A DNA stretch of 64,000 bases from Flavobacterium sp. AED (GTDB lineage: Bacteria > Bacteroidota > Bacteroidia > Flavobacteriales > Flavobacteriaceae). The translations under genes were made by a program, and so were the position numbers. This document shows positions 59,377-64,000 of this stretch, in pieces; position 1 is the first letter of the stretch, and every line of letters begins with the position of its first letter. Under the pieces are notes generated by a model. That model worked only from the letters and a program-made list of their open reading frames with translations. It ran no database searches and was not told where the DNA came from. The DNA lies in assembly GCF_000812945.1 (NCBI RefSeq), contig NZ_JSYM01000006.1, forward strand, positions 62,001 through 126,000. The letters run 5' to 3'.

Positions 59377-59533
59377 CCCCACTCCAGCCCTCCCCGAAGG
59401 GAAGGGAGCCTAAACTGGATTAATGTTGGTTTTGAGTTTTGGGAAAAGAATTTAGAAAATAAAAAGTAGAATAGTAATATATAAAAATATACCAGACTCG
59501 TCTCCCTTCCCTTCGGGGAGGGTCGGGGAGGGG
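59377..59533 (+). repeat. 32-bp inverted repeat spanning the cysD-cysN spacer
   Basis: The left arm 59377-59408 and right arm 59502-59533 are reverse complements at 28 of 32 positions; the shared core is CCCTCCCCGAAGGGAAGGGA plus one G. Each arm also contains short internal symmetry. The 93-bp loop between is AT-rich. This GC-rich motif is typical of intergenic repeats in flavobacteria and stands out from the local AT-rich sequence. Confidence 0.75.
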
Positions 59534-59549
59534 AAAATATAACGGTAAT

Positions 59550-60794
59550 ATGGAAGTTTTAAAAATAGCAACAGCAGGAAGTGTGGATGACGGGAAAAGT
59601 ACATTAATCGGGAGATTATTATACGATACAAAATCGTTGACTACAGATAAGATTGAAGCAATAGAAAAAAGCAGCAAGCAAAAAGGATACGATTACTTAG
59701 ATTTTTCTTTGGCTACCGATGGTTTAGTTGCTGAAAGAGAACAAGGAATCACGATTGATGTGGCTCACATTTATTTTTCGACTGCAAAGAAAAGTTATAT
59801 CATTGCGGATACTCCGGGTCACGTAGAATATACACGTAATATGGTTACCGGAGCGTCAACTTCACAAGTTTCAATTATTTTGATTGATGCTCGTAAAGGA
59901 GTAATTGAGCAAACCTACCGTCACTTTTTTATCAATAATTTATTGAGAGTAAAAGATGTAATTGTTGCGGTAAACAAAATGGATTTAGTTGATTATTCAG
60001 AAGAAGTATACAACAAAATTAAAGCTGACTTTCAGGCATTAAATGCAAAGAGCGCTTTCAAAGAACAAAATGTAAGTTACATTCCGTTAAGTGCAATCAA
60101 TGGGGGTAATGTTGCCGATAAATCGGAGAATATGCCTTGGTACACAGGACAAACGGTTTTGGAACATTTGGAATCTTTAGAACCAAATGATATCTACGAA
60201 AACGGAATCGCACGTTTCCCTGTTCAAACAGTAATCCGACCAAAAACCGAGGAATATCACGATTTTAGAGGGTATGCCGGAAAATTATACGGGAACAATA
60301 TTAAAGTTGGGGATGCCGTAACGGTACTTCCTTCTTTAACAGAATCTACAGTAACGAATATTCACTTTTTTGACAAGCAATTTGATGAAGCTACGGCTGG
60401 TTCTTCTATCACTATCGAATTAGATAATGACATCAATGTAACGAGAGGTGATATGATTGTAAAATCTAATGAACTTCCTAAAATTGAAAAAGACATCACA
60501 ACAACTGTTTGTTGGATGGACAGTAAAAAATTAGTTGCAGGTGCAAAATATTATGTGCAACACAACAGCAATAGAGTTTTAGCAAAAATTGATAGTGTAA
60601 AAAACGTAATCGCAACCGATTATTCTGGAACAACTCCAGCGACTCAATTAGCTATAAATGAAATTGGAGAAGTAACTATTAAATTGAGCAAAGCCATTTA
60701 TTTTGATGCCTATACGGACAACAAATCAAACGGTGCTTTTATCTTAATAGATGCTGCAACCAACACAACAGCAGGAGTTGGATTTATTAAATAG
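59550..60794 (+). CDS. cysN: Sulfate adenylyltransferase subunit 1 (GTPase)
   Basis: A 414-residue EF-Tu-like GTPase that drives APS formation. P-loop AGSVDDGKSTLIGRLLYD near residue 9, ITIDVAHIYF (switch), DTPGHVEYTRNM and NKMDLVDY are clear, with two beta-barrel domains after residue 220. There is no C-terminal APS kinase domain, unlike NodQ-type fusions. It pairs with cysD upstream. Confidence 0.96.
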   Translation: MEVLKIATAGSVDDGKSTLIGRLLYDTKSLTTDKIEAIEKSSKQKGYDYLDFSLATDGLVAEREQGITIDVAHIYFSTAKKSYIIADTPGHVEYTRNMVTGASTSQVSIILIDARKGVIEQTYRHFFINNLLRVKDVIVAVNKMDLVDYSEEVYNKIKADFQALNAKSAFKEQNVSYIPLSAINGGNVADKSENMPWYTGQTVLEHLESLEPNDIYENGIARFPVQTVIRPKTEEYHDFRGYAGKLYGNNIKVGDAVTVLPSLTESTVTNIHFFDKQFDEATAGSSITIELDNDINVTRGDMIVKSNELPKIEKDITTTVCWMDSKKLVAGAKYYVQHNSNRVLAKIDSVKNVIATDYSGTTPATQLAINEIGEVTIKLSKAIYFDAYTDNKSNGAFILIDAATNTTAGVGFIK

Positions 60795-60868
60795 TTACTG
60801 GCTGACGGTTTTGAGTTGATAGTTATGCTACCAACAACCATCAATCAACAACAATAAACTAAAAAGAT

Positions 60869-62959
60869 ATGCAAAGTTTTAGAACCGAAATAGAAGATCC
60901 GATTGTCCAAAAAGAGATTATCGATTTAGAGAAAAAAATTCATTCATTCCGAAGTGGACAAATTGACGATGAGCGTTTTCGTAGTCTTCGTTTGGCACGT
61001 GGTATTTACGGTCAACGTCAAGAAGGCGTACAAATGATTCGTATTAAATTGCCTTACGGAAAAGTGACTAGTGAGCAATTGAAAAGAATTACTGAAGTGT
61101 CAGATAAATATTCTACGGGACGTTTACACATTACTACCCGTCAGGATATTCAAATTCACTATGTGAGTTTAGACAGAACACCTGAGCTTTGGTCAGAATT
61201 AGCCAAAGATGATATCACTTTGAGAGAAGCTTGTGGAAACACAGTGCGTAATATTACTGGTAGCGAATTAGCTGGTGTAGATGTTGACGAGCCTTTTGAC
61301 GTATCACCTTATGCACACGGTTTGTTTCAATATTTATTGCGTAACCCAATTTGTCAAGAAATGGGGCGTAAGTTCAAAATATCATTTTCGTCTTCTGATA
61401 AAGATACTGCGTTGAGTTATTTACACGATTTAGGATTTATTCCAAAAATTGTAAATGGCGAAAAAGGTTTCAAAATAATGTTTGCTGGTGGTTTAGGTTC
61501 TCAACCAAGTCACGCTGAATTGCTTTCAGAATTTGTACCGGTGAATCAAATTATTCCAACTGCCGAAGGTATAATTAGAGTTTTTGACCGTTACGGAGAA
61601 AGAGCAAAACGTTTGAAAGCACGTATGAAATTCTTAATTAAAGACTTAGGTCGTGATGAGTTTTTACGTTTGGTTGACGAAGAGAAAAAAGCTTTGCCTT
61701 TTCATACATACGAAATAGATACTACCGCTTTTGAAGGACCAATTACAGAACCTTTGTTGGCAGTGCCATCAGTAACGATTGGTGATGTTGAAGCTTTTGA
61801 AGCTTGGAAAAAATCGAATGTGATTGCACAAAAACAAGCAGGATATGTAGCTATTGGTATTAAAGTGCTTTTAGGAGATTTTTATACAGACAAAGCAAGA
61901 TTATTAGCTGATTTGATTAAAAATTACGGTGCTAATGAATTGCGTTTTTCTCTAAGACAAAACATCGTTTTGCGTAATATTAAAGAAGAAAATCTAGCGT
62001 TCTTTTATCAAGAATTGGCTAAATTGGATTTTGTTGCTTTAGGATATGACACTATCGGAGATATCACGGCTTGTCCGGGAACGGATACTTGTAATTTAGG
62101 TATCGCAAGTAGTACAGGTATTGCAGATGAATTAGAAAGAGTATTAAAAACGGAATACCCACAATACAGCAACAATCAAGAAATCGCAATTAAAATTAGC
62201 GGTTGTATGAATGCTTGTGGACAACACAATATGTCTGAAATTGGTTTCCAAGGAATGTCAATTAATGCAGGAAAACTAGTTGCTCCAGCACTTCAGGTAT
62301 TATTAGGTGGAGGGAATTTAGGAAATGGAGTAGGACGTTTTTCTGATAAAGTAATCAAAATTCCAAGTAGAAGAGGGCCAGATGCGTTGCGTTTTATTTT
62401 AAATGATTTTGATGCCAATGGAAACGGACAATCATTCTTGAATTATTACGATGCCAAAGGAGAGAAATATTTCTACGAATTCTTGAAGCCATTAGCCGAT
62501 TTGACTAATCTTACCGAAGCTGATTTTGTAGATTGGGGAAATGCTGATAACTACGTAAAAGCAGTTGGAGTTGGAGAATGTGCTGGTGTTGTAATTGATT
62601 TAGTGGCTACATTATTATTGGAAGCCAAAGATAAATTAACTTTCGCACAAGAAGCTTTCGAAGATAAAAAATGGGCAGATGCGATTTATTTAGCCTACGC
62701 AGGTTTTGTAAATGGGGCGAAAGCAATATTATTGGCTGAAAACCAAAAAACGAATCACCATGCTGGAATTATCGATTTGTTTGATACTGTTTTTGTCGAA
62801 AGCAAAAAAATAGAATTGGATTCAAGCTTCAAAGATTTGGTTTATCAAATCAAAGCGAATGAGCCTTCTGAGGAATTTGCACAAAAATACATTCAAGAAG
62901 GAGTTGCATTTTTTGATAAAATAGAAAAATACAGAGCAAAAGATTTAGCTGATGCATAA
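60869..62959 (+). CDS. Assimilatory sulfite reductase, siroheme type, with a helical C-terminal extension
   Basis: A 696-residue siroheme/4Fe-4S reductase (CysI/NirA fold) turning sulfite into sulfide. It has two ferredoxin-like halves: KYSTGRLHITTRQDIQIHYV and TVRNITGSELAG early, ELRFSLRQNIVLRN later. The cluster ligands are Cys-x5-Cys in TACPGTDTCNLG and Cys-x3-Cys in SGCMNACGQH (about residues 410-455). The last 120 or so residues (after about 570) form an extra helical region resembling a HEPN domain (KWADAIYLAYAGFVNGAKAILL). It overlaps cobA by 8 bp. Confidence 0.93.
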   Translation: MQSFRTEIEDPIVQKEIIDLEKKIHSFRSGQIDDERFRSLRLARGIYGQRQEGVQMIRIKLPYGKVTSEQLKRITEVSDKYSTGRLHITTRQDIQIHYVSLDRTPELWSELAKDDITLREACGNTVRNITGSELAGVDVDEPFDVSPYAHGLFQYLLRNPICQEMGRKFKISFSSSDKDTALSYLHDLGFIPKIVNGEKGFKIMFAGGLGSQPSHAELLSEFVPVNQIIPTAEGIIRVFDRYGERAKRLKARMKFLIKDLGRDEFLRLVDEEKKALPFHTYEIDTTAFEGPITEPLLAVPSVTIGDVEAFEAWKKSNVIAQKQAGYVAIGIKVLLGDFYTDKARLLADLIKNYGANELRFSLRQNIVLRNIKEENLAFFYQELAKLDFVALGYDTIGDITACPGTDTCNLGIASSTGIADELERVLKTEYPQYSNNQEIAIKISGCMNACGQHNMSEIGFQGMSINAGKLVAPALQVLLGGGNLGNGVGRFSDKVIKIPSRRGPDALRFILNDFDANGNGQSFLNYYDAKGEKYFYEFLKPLADLTNLTEADFVDWGNADNYVKAVGVGECAGVVIDLVATLLLEAKDKLTFAQEAFEDKKWADAIYLAYAGFVNGAKAILLAENQKTNHHAGIIDLFDTVFVESKKIELDSSFKDLVYQIKANEPSEEFAQKYIQEGVAFFDKIEKYRAKDLADA

Positions 62960-63725
62960 TACAATAAAACCAAAAGTAACTTTAGTGGGTGCTGGTCCCG
63001 GTGACCCAGATTTGCTTACTCTGAAAGGAGTAAAAGCACTTGCTGAAGCGAATGTGGTTTTGTATGATGCGCTGGCCAATGAAGAAATAATGAATCACGC
63101 GCCAAAAAATGCCATAAAAATATTTGTGGGAAAAAGAATTGGAACACATGAATATTCGCAAGATCAAATCAATCAGTTGATTGTAGATAATGCGCTTACG
63201 TATGGAAATGTGGTTCGGTTAAAAGGTGGCGATCCGTTTATTTTTGGCCGTGGAAGCGAAGAAATAGAATTCGCAGAAAGTTTTGGAATCCCTACATTTG
63301 TAGTGCCCGGAATTTCATCAGCCATTGCAGTTCCCGCTTATCAAGGAATTTCTTTGACAAAAAGAGGCGTTTCCGAAAGTTTTTGGGTTATTACAGGCAC
63401 AACTTCCGACAGGAATTTGTCCGATGATGTAGCGCTTGCAGCGCAATCATCAGCAACAGTTGTGATTTTGATGGGAATGAGTAAATTGGCGCAAATTGTG
63501 TCATTATTCCAAAAAGAATCTAAAGGAGAAACTCCTGTTGCGATTATTCAAAACGGAACTACTCCACAAGAAAAAGTGGGTGTTGGAACGATTAATACTA
63601 TCCAACAAGTTGTAGTGGAGAATAAATTAAGTTCACCAGCAATAATTGTTATTGGAGAAGTGGTAAAAGAGAGTAACAAGTTCAAAGGGTTTTACGAGGA
63701 ATTTATAGCATCTGAAATAAGATAA
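62952..63725 (+). CDS. cobA: Uroporphyrinogen-III C-methyltransferase
   Basis: A 257-residue SAM-dependent enzyme (SUMT) making precorrin-2, the precursor of the siroheme needed by sulfite reductase. GAGPGDPDLLTLKGVKAL, KRIGTHEYSQDQIN, RLKGGDPFIFGRGSEEIE, PGISSAIAVPAYQGI and the C-terminal TTPQEKVGVGTINTI are family hallmarks. It overlaps the sulfite reductase gene by 8 bp, and the next gene starts 2 nt after its stop, so the siroheme genes are built into the sulfate operon. Confidence 0.97.
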   Translation: MHNTIKPKVTLVGAGPGDPDLLTLKGVKALAEANVVLYDALANEEIMNHAPKNAIKIFVGKRIGTHEYSQDQINQLIVDNALTYGNVVRLKGGDPFIFGRGSEEIEFAESFGIPTFVVPGISSAIAVPAYQGISLTKRGVSESFWVITGTTSDRNLSDDVALAAQSSATVVILMGMSKLAQIVSLFQKESKGETPVAIIQNGTTPQEKVGVGTINTIQQVVVENKLSSPAIIVIGEVVKESNKFKGFYEEFIASEIR

Positions 63726-63727
63726 TA

Positions 63728-64000
63728 ATGGAACAAAACGAATTATATCCAATATTTTTAAAATTACACAACCTCAATGTACTTATTGTAGGTGGAGGAA
63801 ATGTAGGTTTAGAAAAGTTATCGTTTATGCTAAAATCCAGTCCAAATGCAAATGTTGAGGTGGTAGCACCAAAGTTTTTGTCTGAACTGGAAGAATTGGT
63901 TAAAAAGCATCCTTCGGTGAAATTGACGAAAGCCAAGTTCAAGAAAAAGATGTTGAAGAAACGGCACATGGTTATTGCTTGTACCGATGATTTAAAAGTC
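63728..64000 (+). CDS. Precorrin-2 dehydrogenase/ferrochelatase, Met8-like (partial)
   Basis: The first 91 codons of a siroheme synthase N-terminal-type protein: a Rossmann start YPIFLKLHNLNVLIVGGGNVGLEKLSFMLK, then EVVAPKFLSELEEL and a strand ending MVIACTDD, as in CysG/Met8. It oxidises precorrin-2 to sirohydrochlorin and inserts iron, completing siroheme synthesis started by CobA. The frame is cut by the window end. Confidence 0.9.
   Translation, partial: MEQNELYPIFLKLHNLNVLIVGGGNVGLEKLSFMLKSSPNANVEVVAPKFLSELEELVKKHPSVKLTKAKFKKKMLKKRHMVIACTDDLKV

Noticed and set aside
1..64000. Search for tRNA, rRNA, CRISPR arrays, prophage or insertion-sequence genes
   Set aside because: No cloverleaf with a GGTTCGA-type T arm, no regularly spaced repeats, and no transposase or integrase frame was found by reading; a short or degenerate one could have been missed.

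Overview
The window is about 64 kb of AT-rich (roughly one third GC by eye), gene-dense chromosome from a Bacteroidota bacterium, most likely a Flavobacterium or close relative. This rests on PorT of the type IX secretion system, a TamL-type lipoprotein Omp85 protein, an ETF/menaquinone-type gene set, promoters of the Bacteroidota form TTTG-N18-20-TAnnTTTG, few Shine-Dalgarno sequences, and typical flavobacterial intergenic palindromes. No rRNA, tRNA, CRISPR array, prophage or insertion sequence was seen. The genus is an inference.

Layout. 1-3.5 kb: end of a DPP IV-like peptidase and two POT peptide transporters (peptide scavenging). 3.5-12.6 kb: a thioredoxin-like protein, ComEC, an NlpC/P60 lipoprotein, lpxB, surE, a tail-specific protease and a secreted nuclease. 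12.7-18.4 kb: the rod-shape cluster rodA, mrdA, mreD, mreC and mreB, all on the minus strand. 18.4-33.9 kb: housekeeping genes (purH, accD, fbaA, tamL, an rRNA methyltransferase, porT, menG, folA, thyA, a DUF151 nuclease, etfAB). 34-45.4 kb: pdhB, a DUF5686 outer-membrane protein, an AlkA-like glycosylase, soluble and membrane pyrophosphatases, a deoxynucleoside kinase and metK. 45.4-64 kb: a large sulfur amino-acid region: metK; metY, a metX-like gene and a homoserine dehydrogenase-like gene; a second metX-like gene followed by thrA, osmC and metZ; an Rrf2 regulator; tauE; and the sulfate-assimilation operon cysH-cysD-cysN-cysI-cobA-met8.

The most interesting part is 45.4-50.9 kb, where several kinds of RNA control of methionine/cysteine genes sit side by side. 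metK is preceded by a SAM-II-like riboswitch with an enlarged insert. metY is preceded by two tandem cassettes, each made of a short ORF (22 and 26 codons, with runs such as MCCMM and MMCCMMRMC) and an intrinsic terminator. Each cassette carries an upstream copy of one terminator arm that could form an antiterminator. Two more cassettes (22 and 29 codons) lie in tandem after the HSD-like gene. A SAM-I riboswitch then precedes the second metX-like gene, which has no usable ATG. In all four cassettes the antiterminator arm lies within the expected footprint of a ribosome at the leader stop codon. This is the geometry of classical translation-coupled attenuation, here tuned to Met and Cys codons. 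I know of no description of such an attenuator family in Bacteroidota, but I could not search.

In the tauE-cysH divergent region a dyad-symmetric 23-bp motif occurs once in front of each gene, with compensating changes. It is a candidate operator, possibly for the nearby Rrf2 regulator. Several palindromic dispersed-type repeats are also described.
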